From the NCBI RefSeq assembly GCF_014698995.1, contig NZ_JACWZZ010000005.1, positions 1-64,000 of the forward strand: DNA of 64,000 nucleotides, in the 5' to 3' direction. Source of the DNA: Hymenobacter duratus. GTDB lineage: Bacteria > Bacteroidota > Bacteroidia > Cytophagales > Hymenobacteraceae. The position numbers and the translations under genes are program-made. A model generated the notes under the pieces. That model worked only from the letters and a program-made list of their open reading frames with translations, had not been told where the DNA came from and did not search any database. Shown piece by piece: positions 39,171 to 48,251 of the stretch (the stretch's first letter is position 1; each line of letters begins with the position of its first letter).

Positions 39171-39485
39171 GATTGGTATAGCGTACGCACTGTGTATCGA
39201 CTTGGCTAGGACTCATCCGAGTCCGACTCATCCTATCTGTACGAAGAGAGAATTGTAGTCCTGCAATCAATTTCTTTTGACGCTGCCGTTGCACAAGCAG
39301 AGCAGGAAGCTGCGACTGAATCAGGAATTGCCTACCTGGGGTTTGTAAACGTGTTCAAGATTGTTGACGACAGCATTATCAACAACACAGAAGTATACTC
39401 CTTGGCAAGAGAGAGTAGACTGGGTTCAAACGATTATCTGGACCGGTTCTTCGATACAGATGCTGAGAGAACCAAGATGGATTAG
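39171..39485 (+). pseudogene. DUF4288-like gene broken by in-frame TAG
   Basis: The frame reads DWYSVRTVYRLG, then TAG (39207-39209), then continues for about 90 residues as SYLYEERIVVLQS, AEQEAATESGIAYLGFVNVFKI, NNTEVYSLARES and YLDRFF to a TAG at 39483. This resembles DUF4288 proteins as I remember them. No good start codon precedes DWYSV. Both the missing start and the internal stop point to decay. Confidence 0.55.
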
Positions 39486-39583
39486 CGTCTGGAAAAGCGG
39501 CAGCCTGCCCGCCCACGCTCCCTACCGTATCTTTGCCCTCCCGTAGCGCCACGCCCCATTTCCGCGCCGCCTCCTACCTGCCA

Positions 39584-40720
39584 ATGCCTGGACTTTACCT
39601 CCATATTCCCTTCTGCAAGCAGGCCTGCCACTACTGCGACTTTCACTTCAGCACCAGCATGGCCCTGAAAAGCCGGCTCGTGGAGGCCATTACGCAGGAG
39701 CTAGCGCTGCGCGCCGACTACCTGGGCCCGCAGGCGACACTGGAAACCATCTATTTCGGCGGCGGCACCCCTTCCTTGCTGACTCAGGCCGAACTCGACC
39801 AGATTTTTGAGGCCATTCACCGGCACTTTCGGGTGGCGGCGGATGCAGAAGTCACGCTGGAAGCCAACCCCGACGACCTGACGCCGCAGAAGGTGCGCGA
39901 GCTGGCGGCCTCGCCCGTCAACCGGCTCAGCATCGGGCTGCAGAGCTTCCACGAGCCGCACCTGCGCCTGATGAACCGGGCACATTCGGCGCAGGAATCC
40001 ACGGCGGCGGTGCGGCTGGCGCAGGACGCGGGCTTCGAGAATATTTCGGTGGATCTGATTTATGGCGTGCCCGCCGCCGACCACAGCATCTGGGAGCAGG
40101 ATATGGCGGCGGCCTTTGCGCTGGGTGTCCCGCACCTTTCCTGCTACGCCCTCACCGTGGAGCCCGACACCGTGTTTGGCCGGCGCCAGCAGAAAGGCAC
40201 GTTCCGGCCGCCGCCCGACGAGTTCGTGGCCCGGCAGTTTGAGCTGCTGCTCCTAGAAATGGCCCGCCACGGCTACCAGCAGTACGAAATCAGCAACTTC
40301 TGCCGGCCCGGCCGCGAGTCGCGGCACAACTCGGCGTACTGGCGCGGCGTGCCGTATCTGGGCCTCGGGCCGAGCGCGCACTCCTTCAACGGCAGCAGCC
40401 GGCAATACACCCTCGCCAACAACCCACAGTACGTGGCGGCCGTGCTGGAACGGGCCGAAGTGCCGGCCACCGTGGAGCACCTCACGCCCCTGGACCGCGC
40501 CAACGAGTATCTGATGACCAGCCTGCGTACCGCCCAGGGCACCGACCTGCGCCACCTGCGCGACGCCCTCGGCGTGGATCTGCTCACGCAGCAGGCCGCA
40601 TATCTACGTGAGCTGCAGGCTACCGGCCTAGCCAGTCTGGGCCCGGATGATGTGTTGCGTCTCACCGACAAAGGCAAGCTGCTGGCCGACCACATCACGC
40701 TGACGCTGTTTCAGAGCTAA
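39584..40720 (+). CDS. hemW: HemW-type radical SAM heme chaperone
   Basis: A 378-residue radical SAM protein, long annotated as oxygen-independent coproporphyrinogen oxidase but now regarded as a heme-binding chaperone. It begins MPGLYLHIPFC with the cluster motif CKQACHYCDF, then YFGGGTPSLL, NPDDLT, RLSIGLQSF, DLIYGVP and a C-terminal HemN_C region. The reduced motif lacks the later Cys of true HemN, favouring HemW. The ATG at 39584 replaces an upstream in-frame ATG at 39533 without homology. Confidence 0.88.
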   Translation: MPGLYLHIPFCKQACHYCDFHFSTSMALKSRLVEAITQELALRADYLGPQATLETIYFGGGTPSLLTQAELDQIFEAIHRHFRVAADAEVTLEANPDDLTPQKVRELAASPVNRLSIGLQSFHEPHLRLMNRAHSAQESTAAVRLAQDAGFENISVDLIYGVPAADHSIWEQDMAAAFALGVPHLSCYALTVEPDTVFGRRQQKGTFRPPPDEFVARQFELLLLEMARHGYQQYEISNFCRPGRESRHNSAYWRGVPYLGLGPSAHSFNGSSRQYTLANNPQYVAAVLERAEVPATVEHLTPLDRANEYLMTSLRTAQGTDLRHLRDALGVDLLTQQAAYLRELQATGLASLGPDDVLRLTDKGKLLADHITLTLFQS

Positions 40721-40727
40721 GCCGTGT

Positions 40728-40806
40728 GTACCCCAAAGCGGCGCTTCGGTAGGCTGCGCAGTTCGCACGATTGTCGTTCAACGACCGAAGCGACGCTTCG
40801 GGGTAC
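40728..40806. repeat. REP-like inverted repeat
   Basis: 23-nt arms (40728-40750 and 40784-40806) match as reverse complements with two mismatches. The loop includes a small gtcgttcaacgac palindrome also found in the moaD-moaE gap near 8069. It lies directly after hemW. Confidence 0.7.
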
Positions 40807-40940
40807 AGGCGCAACTGTCGCAAAATTCTTACATTCTTACTGCGCTTGCTCTCTGCCAGTTTGAGCCAGCCCGGCGGCGTACGCAGCAAATTGGGCTGCT
40901 TGGTGCGACAGAATCTGAAAAATCCGCGTAATCTTCGGTT

Positions 40941-41441
40941 ATGAGAAGACTGATTGATGCCCTGGCCGACGACACGGACTTTTTCATCGAGCAGGTGCAG
41001 ATAACTGCCATTGTGTTCGACAACTCGGATGACGTGACCATCTGGGGCACCACGCACTTCGACCAGGAGCCGCACTTCTTCCACCTGGGGCTGCAGTTTC
41101 AGCAGCTCGATTTGCTGTTGCGCCTGGCCGCCGACCGGGCCGGCAAGCTGCAGGAAGATGTAGCCGAGGCGCTGGCCACCGTCACGGAGTGGCCCTGCCT
41201 GCTGGAATACACATCAGAAACGGAGCCGCCCGTGCCCCTGCCCAATGTGGCTCTGAAACTCTCCTGCACCTACCCCGCCGATGGGCCTTTTGAGGAAGGA
41301 GAGGAAGAGGACGAGGCGGAAGAAACCTTTGACATCAGCGTTGACCCAGAAATAGAGAACCCTGATTCCGAGGAATTTGAATCCGGAATGGCACATAATA
41401 TCTTTTACCTGGAAGGCGTATTTCTGCGCGTGGAGCCTTAG
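40941..41441 (+). CDS. Hypothetical acidic protein
   Basis: 166 residues with no signal peptide, strongly acidic in the C-terminal third (EEGEEEDEAEETFDISVDPEIENPDSEEFE). The N-terminal part alternates hydrophobic strands (IEQVQITAIVFDNSDDVTIWGTTHF). I recognise no domain. Host-like codon use and a 50-bp gap to the downstream hydrolase suggest a shared transcript. Confidence 0.7.
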   Translation: MRRLIDALADDTDFFIEQVQITAIVFDNSDDVTIWGTTHFDQEPHFFHLGLQFQQLDLLLRLAADRAGKLQEDVAEALATVTEWPCLLEYTSETEPPVPLPNVALKLSCTYPADGPFEEGEEEDEAEETFDISVDPEIENPDSEEFESGMAHNIFYLEGVFLRVEP

Positions 41442-41491
41442 CCCACCAACCTAACGGCCACCCGCGCCTTCTTTACTCCTACCCATACCCT

Positions 41492-42160
41492 ATGTTTTAT
41501 CTTATTCCCGGGCTGGGCGCTGATGAGCGGGTCTTCCGCAATATTCTGCCCCTGCTGCACGGCAACACCCACGTGTTGCACTGGCTTACGCCCGAACCCG
41601 TTGAATCCCTGCCGCACTATGTAGCGCGCATGGCCGAAGCCATTCCGGCGGAGCAGCCCTGCCTGCTGGTGGGCGTGTCGTTTGGCGGAGTGGTAGCGCT
41701 GGAAATCTGCCGGATCCGGCCATTGGCCCGCGCTGTACTTGTGAGCAGCGTGCCCGATGCCAGTTGCATGCCCCCGCTGCTGCGCCTGATTCGGGGGAGC
41801 GGTGTGTACAAGCTCTTTCCGCCGCAGTGGCTCAAGCTGTTTCCGCGGGCCGGGCAGTGGTATTTCGGAGTGAAGCAGAACGAGTACCCGCTGTTCCGGG
41901 AGATTCTGCGCGATATGGAGCCGCGCTACACGCGCTGGGCCATTCAGTGCCTCCTGCATTGGGACAGCACCAACGTGGGTCGGAGCATCCAGATCCTGGG
42001 TACCCACGACCGGGTATTTCCGCCCGGCCCCACACCCGTCGACTACCTCATTCCTGGCGGCGGCCACTTCATGATTATCAGCCACGCTCAGGAAATTGCC
42101 GACATCCTGAATCGGTTAAACGAAGGAGTGAGCAGTGATGAGGTGAATGGTGACAGGTAA
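41492..42160 (+). CDS. Alpha/beta hydrolase
   Basis: A 222-residue cytosolic hydrolase. The nucleophile elbow is GVSFGGVVALE (Ser near residue 61). The acid is probably the Asp in GTHDRVFP near 170, and the His lies in PGGGHFMIISH near 188-194. An oxyanion segment LIPGLGADERVF begins the protein. Substrate unknown; the small size suggests an esterase or thioesterase. Confidence 0.8.
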   Translation: MFYLIPGLGADERVFRNILPLLHGNTHVLHWLTPEPVESLPHYVARMAEAIPAEQPCLLVGVSFGGVVALEICRIRPLARAVLVSSVPDASCMPPLLRLIRGSGVYKLFPPQWLKLFPRAGQWYFGVKQNEYPLFREILRDMEPRYTRWAIQCLLHWDSTNVGRSIQILGTHDRVFPPGPTPVDYLIPGGGHFMIISHAQEIADILNRLNEGVSSDEVNGDR

Positions 42161-42166
42161 AAAGAG

Positions 42167-42275
42167 CGTCATTCCGAGCGCAGCGAAGCCGAGGAATCCC
42201 GCGTGCTGAAGTTCTGATGGTAATTACCACACTAGCAAGATTCCTCGACTCCGCCGCGCTGCGCTCGGAATGACG
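42167..42275. repeat. REP-like inverted repeat, gaatgacg type
   Basis: Perfect 19-nt arms (42167-42185 and 42257-42275; cgtcattccgagcgcagcg) plus an inner pair cgaggaatc (42190-42198) / gattcctcg (42239-42247). The middle contains cccgcgtgctga, shared with a half-copy near 50,745. It is a dispersed intergenic palindrome family. Confidence 0.78.
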
Positions 42276-42346
42276 TGCAGCCTTTTCCCTAATCACCATT
42301 TACCTGCCACCTCATCACCATTCACCCGTCACCCCATCACTAAAAG

Positions 42347-43114
42347 ATGTTCGCTACCTACCCGCACCACGGCCGCACGTTTTCCTTCAACCCGGCCGCG
42401 CCGCTGGATATTTCCCTGCCGCTGGCGCCTGGCCCAAACCAAGTGAACTGCTTCTGGGCCGAGCCGGTGCAGTTTGATGTGATTCGGGTGGGCAGCTTTG
42501 TGGGCAGTGTGGCCGAGGGCGGCAGCACCAACTACAAGCGGGTGCACCTCACGCCCCACGGCAACGGCACGCACACCGAATGTTACGGCCACATTTCGCC
42601 CGACCCGCAGGCAACGCTCAACCGCTGCCTGCGCCGCTTCCTGTTTGTGGCCCGGCTGGTATCGGTGCAGCCCCGCCCGCAACCCAACGGCGACGAAGTA
42701 GTGCTGCTGGAAGACTTTCGGCGGGAGCTGGAAGGAGGCCCCGATGCCGCCGTGCGCCCCGAAGCTGTTATTCTGCGCACCCTGCCCAACCACAAAGCCA
42801 AGCGCACCCGCCAGTATTCCGGCACTAACCCGACTTACCTGGAACCCGCGCTGGCGCACTATCTGGCCGAGCACCACATCGAGCACCTGCTCCTCGATCT
42901 GCCCAGCGTCGACCGGGAAGAAGACGCCGGCCAACTGCTGGCCCACCACGCGTTCTGGCAGTACCCGCACGCTACCCGCAGCCACGCCACCATCACGGAG
43001 CTCATCTTCGTGCCCGATGAGGTGGAAGACGGGCTCTACCTGCTCAATCTGCAGGTCACGAGCCTGGAGCTGGACGCCAGCCCGAGCAAGCCCGTGCTCT
43101 ACGCCCTAACCTAG
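42347..43114 (+). CDS. Cyclase/kynurenine-formamidase-like metal hydrolase
   Basis: A 255-residue member of the cyclase family. The metal-binding signature is HGNGTHTECYGHI near residue 68, with the partner HLLLDLPSVDREED near 190 and the HHAFW segment following. Members hydrolyse formamides or cyclic amides. No kynurenine genes lie near, so the substrate is open. It is followed by a terminator. Confidence 0.82.
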   Translation: MFATYPHHGRTFSFNPAAPLDISLPLAPGPNQVNCFWAEPVQFDVIRVGSFVGSVAEGGSTNYKRVHLTPHGNGTHTECYGHISPDPQATLNRCLRRFLFVARLVSVQPRPQPNGDEVVLLEDFRRELEGGPDAAVRPEAVILRTLPNHKAKRTRQYSGTNPTYLEPALAHYLAEHHIEHLLLDLPSVDREEDAGQLLAHHAFWQYPHATRSHATITELIFVPDEVEDGLYLLNLQVTSLELDASPSKPVLYALT

Positions 43115-43131
43115 CAGCCGCCGCAACACAC

Positions 43132-43162
43132 AAAGGGACGGCCCGTAAGAGCCGTCCCTTTT
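43132..43162. terminator. Bidirectional terminator between cyclase gene and rpmA
   Basis: The stem aaagggacggc / gccgtcccttt has a short loop, with A-run before and T-run after, between two convergent genes. Confidence 0.85.
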
Positions 43163-43185
43163 GCTTGAGCAATGTGGCGCGAGTG

Positions 43186-43491
43186 TTACTCGGCAGCTGA
43201 GGCGTTAGCCGAAGTGTGCACGTCAGCCGGGTTCACCTCTGCGGGTACTACCGATACGAACGAACGGTCTTTGCGGCCCTTGCGGAACTGCACCGTGCCG
43301 TCGATCATAGCGAACAGCGTGTGGTCCTTGCCGATACCCACGTTCTGGCCGGGGTGGTGCTTGGTGCCGCGCTGACGCACGATGATGTTACCGGAAATGA
43401 TGGACTGACCACCGAAAATTTTAACGCCGAGGCGCTTGGATTCTGATTCGCGGCCGTTGTTGGAGCTACCGACGCCTTTCTTGTGTGCCAT
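43186..43491 (-). CDS. rpmA: Ribosomal protein L27
   Basis: 101 residues starting MAHKKGVGSSNNGRESESKR, as in bacterial L27 without a cleavable N-terminal extension. GGQSIISGNIIVRQRGTKHHPGQNVGIGKDHTLFA is characteristic. The last 20 residues are an Ala/Ser-rich tail longer than usual. It follows rplU by 99 bp in the usual L21-L27 order. Confidence 0.97.
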   Translation of the reverse strand: MAHKKGVGSSNNGRESESKRLGVKIFGGQSIISGNIIVRQRGTKHHPGQNVGIGKDHTLFAMIDGTVQFRKGRKDRSFVSVVPAEVNPADVHTSANASAAE

Positions 43492-43590
43492 GGTATTGTT
43501 AAGTTGAGAGTTATCAGTTGCCGGTTACCAGTTAGTTGAAGCCGAATCCTACACAGACTGGCAACTGGCAACACAAAACAGGCAACTCAA

Positions 43591-43896
43591 TTACCCGATG
43601 CTGTCAATCATTACTTTGGTGAACTGCTGACGGTGACCGTTCAGCTTCTTGTAGCCCTTGCGGCGCTTCTTCTTGAACACCAGCACCTTGTCGCCCTTTA
43701 CGTGCGCCAGGATGGTGCCGCTCACGGCCACGTCCAGTAGCGGAGCGCCAATGGTGATGGTACCGTCGTTATCGGTCAGGAGGGCTTTGCCCAGTTCCAC
43801 TTTGTCGCCGACGTTGCCAGCCAAGCGGTGAGCGTATACAAATTTATTGGCTTCGACTTTCGTCTGCTTCCCAGCTATGTTGACAATTGCGTACAT
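43591..43896 (-). CDS. rplU: Ribosomal protein L21
   Basis: 101 residues, MYAIVNIAGKQTKVEANKFVYAHRL at the start and VFKKKRRKGYKKLNGHRQQFTKVMI near the end, typical of L21, which binds 23S rRNA. It is first gene of the rplU-rpmA pair and divergent from nrdB. Confidence 0.97.
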   Translation of the reverse strand: MYAIVNIAGKQTKVEANKFVYAHRLAGNVGDKVELGKALLTDNDGTITIGAPLLDVAVSGTILAHVKGDKVLVFKKKRRKGYKKLNGHRQQFTKVMIDSIG

Positions 43897-44051
43897 CGGC
43901 GTCTTCGCGGTTTCTGAAAAATGGAAGGCAAAAGTAGAAGGATCCTTTCACATATCCAAGCCCTAACTCACTAAACATCATTGCGCATGCCTCTGCAGCC
44001 TCTATACCGGGTTACTGAGGAACGCGCCAGCGGGTACGCGAATAGCTTTTT

Positions 44052-44091
44052 TGTGGAAAACATTGATTGTCCACAGATAAAATGTGGATAA
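44052..44091. promoter_or_regulatory. Cluster of three DnaA-box-like sites upstream of nrdB
   Basis: Sites are TTTTCCACA (minus, 44052-44060), TTGTCCACA (plus, 44067-44075; one mismatch) and TTATCCACA (minus, 44083-44091), about 16 bp apart. Two fit the E. coli consensus TTWTNCACA exactly. DnaA control of nrdAB is established in E. coli; for this organism it is inference. The rest of the rplU-nrdB gap (43897-44367) holds a candidate -7 box tatatttg at 44230-44237 and no gene. Confidence 0.6.
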
Positions 44092-44367
44092 CTTTCCCGA
44101 AATGAGCGTTTCCTTGCTCAATACTGGCCGGTTTTGAAAAAGCGGCTCCTTGTCCGGCCAGGCAGACATATAGAAAAATTAACAGAGAAAAAATGGGTTT
44201 GGCCCGCCGACCAACCCGCAGGAGGGGGTTATATTTGGTGCTCCGCCCTCCGGCGGTGCCTGCCCAGCGCCACGAACAATCTGGTCCGTGACAGAGTTGT
44301 CAGCCGCCGGATTCCTTCTGCTGAAGGACCAGCCCGGCCGCATTATTCACCCGCTATTTTCCTGCTT

Positions 44368-45330
44368 ATGGAACCCCTGCTCACTGAGAATCCCAACCGC
44401 TTCGTTCTGTTTCCCATTCAGCACAACGACGTGTGGCAGATGTACAAGAAGGCCGAGGCCTCGTTCTGGACCGCCGAGGAAATCGACCTTTCGCAGGACC
44501 AGAAAGATTGGGAATCCCTCAACGACGGGGAGCGGCATTTCATCAGCCACGTGCTAGCCTTCTTTGCGGCTTCCGATGGTATTGTGAACGAAAACCTGGC
44601 CGTGAACTTCATGCAGGAAGTGCAGATGGCCGAGGCCCGCTGCTTCTACGGCTTCCAGGTGATGATGGAAAACATCCACTCCGAAACCTACTCCCTGCTG
44701 ATTGACACCTACATCAAAGACCCCAAGCAGAAGGACTACCTGTTCAACGCGCTGGAAACAGTGCCGGCCGTGGCCAAAAAGGGCGAGTGGGCCATCAAGT
44801 GGATCAACTCCGAAAACTTCACGGAGCGCCTGATTGCCTTTGCCGCCGTGGAAGGCATCTTCTTCTCGGGCTCATTCTGCAGCATTTTCTGGCTCAAGAA
44901 GCGCGGCCTGATGCCCGGCCTGACCTTCAGCAACGAGCTGATTTCGCGCGACGAAGGCCTGCACTGCGACTTCGCCTGCCTGCTCTACAAAGACCACCTG
45001 CAGAACAAGCTGCCCGAAAGCCGCGTGCACGAAATCATCAAGGACGCGGTGCAGATTGAACAGGAGTTCGTGACCGATGCGCTGCCCGTGAACCTCATCG
45101 GCATGAATGCCAAAACCATGAGCCAGTACATTGAGTTTGTGGCCGACCGCCTGCTGGTGAGCCTGGGCTACAGCCCGATCTACAACGCCACCAACCCCTT
45201 CGACTTCATGGAGATGATTTCGCTGCAGGGCAAAACCAACTTCTTCGAGAAGCGCGTGGCCGAGTACCAGAAAGCCGGCGTGATGAGCGAGCGAACCGAA
45301 AACGCCTTCTCGCTGGACGAGGACTTTTAA
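44368..45330 (+). CDS. nrdB: Class I ribonucleotide reductase small subunit
   Basis: A 320-residue diiron radical subunit. It starts MEPLLTENPNRFVLFPIQHNDVWQMYKKAEASFWTAEEIDL. Iron ligands are recognisable in the first acidic helix, the NFMQEVQMAEARCFYGFQ helix (Glu, with the radical Tyr), the EGIFFSGSF segment and SRDEGLHCDF (Glu/His). The longer frame from 44134 is unsupported. It is separated from nrdA by an intergenic palindrome. Confidence 0.96.
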   Translation: MEPLLTENPNRFVLFPIQHNDVWQMYKKAEASFWTAEEIDLSQDQKDWESLNDGERHFISHVLAFFAASDGIVNENLAVNFMQEVQMAEARCFYGFQVMMENIHSETYSLLIDTYIKDPKQKDYLFNALETVPAVAKKGEWAIKWINSENFTERLIAFAAVEGIFFSGSFCSIFWLKKRGLMPGLTFSNELISRDEGLHCDFACLLYKDHLQNKLPESRVHEIIKDAVQIEQEFVTDALPVNLIGMNAKTMSQYIEFVADRLLVSLGYSPIYNATNPFDFMEMISLQGKTNFFEKRVAEYQKAGVMSERTENAFSLDEDF

Positions 45331-45363
45331 TAGCTGCGGGCGCTCAGCCGCTCTGCTACCTGC

Positions 45364-45469
45364 CGTGTCATCCTGAGCAAAGCGAAGGACCTTTTCACCT
45401 AAGAACGACGGACAAAGCACCGTCTTGTTCTGCCCTGAGAAAGTCCTTCGCTTTGCTCAGGATGACACG
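45364..45469. repeat. Perfect 27-nt inverted repeat between nrdB and nrdA
   Basis: Arms 45364-45390 and 45443-45469 are exact reverse complements containing gtcatcctgagcaaagcgaag. The same head (gtcatyctgagc) occurs at 42.2 and 50.7 kb, so it belongs to the dispersed REP-like family. As RNA it would form a very stable hairpin between the two subunit genes. Confidence 0.82.
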
Positions 45470-45799
45470 TTCTTTATTGTCCCTTCTCCTCGCAGCCGCC
45501 ACTCCCAGACAATACCACTTCCCCGCCAATCCGCCAACCTAAAATTCCGGCTACTATCCGGGCTATATAGCGGCCTCCGAATCACGAAAAAGCGGCTGAA
45601 CTGCACTGTTTTACGCTTATGTGGAAAACTTCTGAAAAGAAGGTTTGTCCTACAGCCCGGATAGAAATATCTTCCGCTATCAATGCATGCTGCCCGCCGC
45701 TGAACGGGCACTTCTGGCGCCTCTTCTGAACTATTGCCGGGCTCCTGGCGGAGCCGGCAGCAACATACCCCAACACTCCCCACATCAACTGCTACGCTT

Positions 45800-48181
45800 A
45801 TGTTGGTACTCAAACGCGACGGCCGCCGCGAATCCGTGAAGTTCGATAAGGTTACGGCCCGCATCGAGAAGCTTTGCTACGGTCTCAACCAGAACTTCAT
45901 TTCCCCGATTGAGGTAGCCAAGAAGGTTATCGACGGCATATACGACGGCGTGACCACCGTGGAGCTGGACAACCTGGCCGCCGAAACCGCCGCCTCGCTC
46001 ACCACCAAGCACCCCGACTACGCCATCCTGGCCGCGCGCATTGCGGTGAGCAACCTGCACAAGGTCACCAGCAAGTCGTTCAGCAGCACCATGAAGCGGC
46101 TGCACACCTACGAGGACCCCAAAACCGGCGAAAACGCTTCCCTGATTGCCCAGGACGTGTGGGAAATCGTGCACGCCCAAGCTGCTACCCTCGACTCGGC
46201 CATCATTTACGACCGGGACTACAACTACGACTACTTCGGCTTCAAGACGCTGGAGCGCAGCTACCTGCTCCGCCTCGACGGCAAGGTGGTGGAGCGGCCC
46301 CAGCACATGATCATGCGCGTGGCCGTGGGCATCCACAAAGAGGACATTGCCGCCGCCATCGAGACGTACAACCTCATGAGCGAGCGGTGGTTCACGCACG
46401 CCACGCCTACGCTGTTCAACGCCGGCACGCCCAAGCCCCAGCTCAGCTCCTGCTTTCTGCTCACGATGAAGGACGACTCCATCGAGGGCATCTATGACAC
46501 GCTGAAGAACTGCGCCCTGATTTCGCAGAGCGCCGGCGGCATTGGCCTGGCCGTGCACAACGTGCGCGCCACCGGCTCCTACATCAAAGGCACCAACGGC
46601 ACCTCCAACGGCCTCACGCCCATGCTGAAGGTGTTCAACGACACGGCCCGCTATGTGGACCAGGGCGGCGGCAAGCGCAAGGGCGCTTTCGCCATTTACC
46701 TGGAGCCCTGGCACGCCGACATCATCGACTTCCTGGACCTGAAAAAGAACCACGGCAAGGAGGAAATGCGCGCCCGCGACCTGTTCTATGCCCTCTGGAC
46801 GCCCGACCTGTTCATGAAGCGCGTGGAAGCCAACGGCGACTGGACGCTGATGTGCCCCCACGAGTGCCCCGGCCTGGATACCACCTACGGCGAGGAGTTC
46901 GAGAAACTCTACCAGAAGTACGAGCGCGAAGGCCGTGGCCGCAAAACCATCAAGGCCCAGGAGCTGTGGTTTGCCATTTTGGAAAGCCAGACCGAGACCG
47001 GCACGCCTTACATGCTGTTCAAGGACGCCGCCAACAGCAAGAGCAACCAGAAAAACCTCGGTACCATCAAGAGCTCCAACCTCTGCACCGAGATTATGGA
47101 GTACACCGACGAGAACGAAATTGCCGTGTGCAACCTCGCCTCGCTGGCCCTCCCCCGCTACGTGCGCCCCGACGAAGCCGGCAACCTCATCTTCGACCAC
47201 CAGAAGCTCTACGAGGTTACCTACCACGCCACGCTGAACCTGAACAAGGTTATCGACATCAATTACTACCCTGTAATTGAGGCCGAGCGCAGCAACCGCC
47301 GCCACCGCCCCATCGGGCTGGGCGTGCAGGGCCTGGCCGATACGTTCATTGCCCTGCGCATGCCGTTCGAGAGCGACGAAGCCAGCGGCCTGAACAAGGA
47401 CATCTTCGAGACCATCTACTTCGCGGCCATGACGGCCTCCAAGGACCTGGCCATCCGCGACGGCCACTACGAAACCTTCCCCGGCTCGCCGCTGAGCGAG
47501 GGCAAATTCCAGTTCGACCTCTGGAACGTACAGCCCGACTCTGGCCGCTGGGATTGGGACACGCTGCGCGCCCAGGTGATGGAGCACGGCGTGCGTAACT
47601 CGCTGCTGGTAGCGCCCATGCCTACCGCCTCCACGGCTCAGATTCTGGGTAACAACGAGTCGTTTGAGCCTTACACCTCCAACATTTATGTGCGCCGCGT
47701 GCTGAGCGGCGAGTTCATGGTGGTGAACAAGCACCTGCTGAAAGACCTGGTGAAGCTGGGCCTGTGGAACGAGCAGATGAAGAACGCCATCATTGCCGCC
47801 AACGGCTCGGTGCAGGACATCCCCACCATCCCGCAGAACATCAAGGACCTGTACAAAACGGTGTGGGAGATTTCGCAGCGCCGCATCATTGATATGTCGG
47901 CCGACCGGGGCGCGTACATCTGCCAGAGCCAGAGCCTGAACCTGCACGTGCTGAACGTGAACTTCGGCAAGCTCACCAGCATGCACTTCCACTCGTGGAA
48001 GAAGGGCCTGAAAACCGGCATGTACTACCTGCGCACCAAAGCCGCCGCCGACGCCATCAAGTTCACGGTGCAGAAGCAAGCCGCCGAGACCCTGGAGCCG
48101 CTGAACGTATCGGCCCAGAACGCCTCCGACATGGCCTGCTCCCTGGATAACCCGGACGCCTGCGAGGCCTGCGGTTCGTAA
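45800..48181 (+). CDS. nrdA: Class I ribonucleotide reductase large subunit
   Basis: A 793-residue catalytic subunit that reduces NDPs using the NrdB radical. An N-terminal ATP-cone spans about 1-90 (VLKRDGRRESVKFDKVTARIEKL). Active-site residues are visible: Cys in QLSSCFLLT, Asn/Cys/Glu in SSNLCTEI, and the partner Cys in AVCNLAS. The C-terminal redox pair is DACEACGS. The ATG at 45800 gives the family N-terminus; the extension from 45734 is not supported. A terminator follows. Confidence 0.97.
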   Translation: MLVLKRDGRRESVKFDKVTARIEKLCYGLNQNFISPIEVAKKVIDGIYDGVTTVELDNLAAETAASLTTKHPDYAILAARIAVSNLHKVTSKSFSSTMKRLHTYEDPKTGENASLIAQDVWEIVHAQAATLDSAIIYDRDYNYDYFGFKTLERSYLLRLDGKVVERPQHMIMRVAVGIHKEDIAAAIETYNLMSERWFTHATPTLFNAGTPKPQLSSCFLLTMKDDSIEGIYDTLKNCALISQSAGGIGLAVHNVRATGSYIKGTNGTSNGLTPMLKVFNDTARYVDQGGGKRKGAFAIYLEPWHADIIDFLDLKKNHGKEEMRARDLFYALWTPDLFMKRVEANGDWTLMCPHECPGLDTTYGEEFEKLYQKYEREGRGRKTIKAQELWFAILESQTETGTPYMLFKDAANSKSNQKNLGTIKSSNLCTEIMEYTDENEIAVCNLASLALPRYVRPDEAGNLIFDHQKLYEVTYHATLNLNKVIDINYYPVIEAERSNRRHRPIGLGVQGLADTFIALRMPFESDEASGLNKDIFETIYFAAMTASKDLAIRDGHYETFPGSPLSEGKFQFDLWNVQPDSGRWDWDTLRAQVMEHGVRNSLLVAPMPTASTAQILGNNESFEPYTSNIYVRRVLSGEFMVVNKHLLKDLVKLGLWNEQMKNAIIAANGSVQDIPTIPQNIKDLYKTVWEISQRRIIDMSADRGAYICQSQSLNLHVLNVNFGKLTSMHFHSWKKGLKTGMYYLRTKAAADAIKFTVQKQAAETLEPLNVSAQNASDMACSLDNPDACEACGS

Positions 48182-48209
48182 GAGGAGACAAAAAATACTT
48201 AACTAGGAC

Positions 48210-48242
48210 AAGCCGCAGCACTAATTGCTGCGGCTTTCTTTT
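48210..48242 (+). terminator. Terminator of nrdA
   Basis: The stem aagccgcagca / tgctgcggctt with loop ctaat is followed by a T-rich tract. Confidence 0.85.
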
Positions 48243-48251
48243 GCACTAGAA

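Noticed and set aside
44134..45330. A 398-residue NrdB
   Set aside because: The first 78 codons run through the leader region with no homology; the ATG at 44368 matches the family start.
45785..48079. A 764-codon open frame antisense to nrdA
   Set aside because: Same reason: a compositional shadow with no recognisable protein features.
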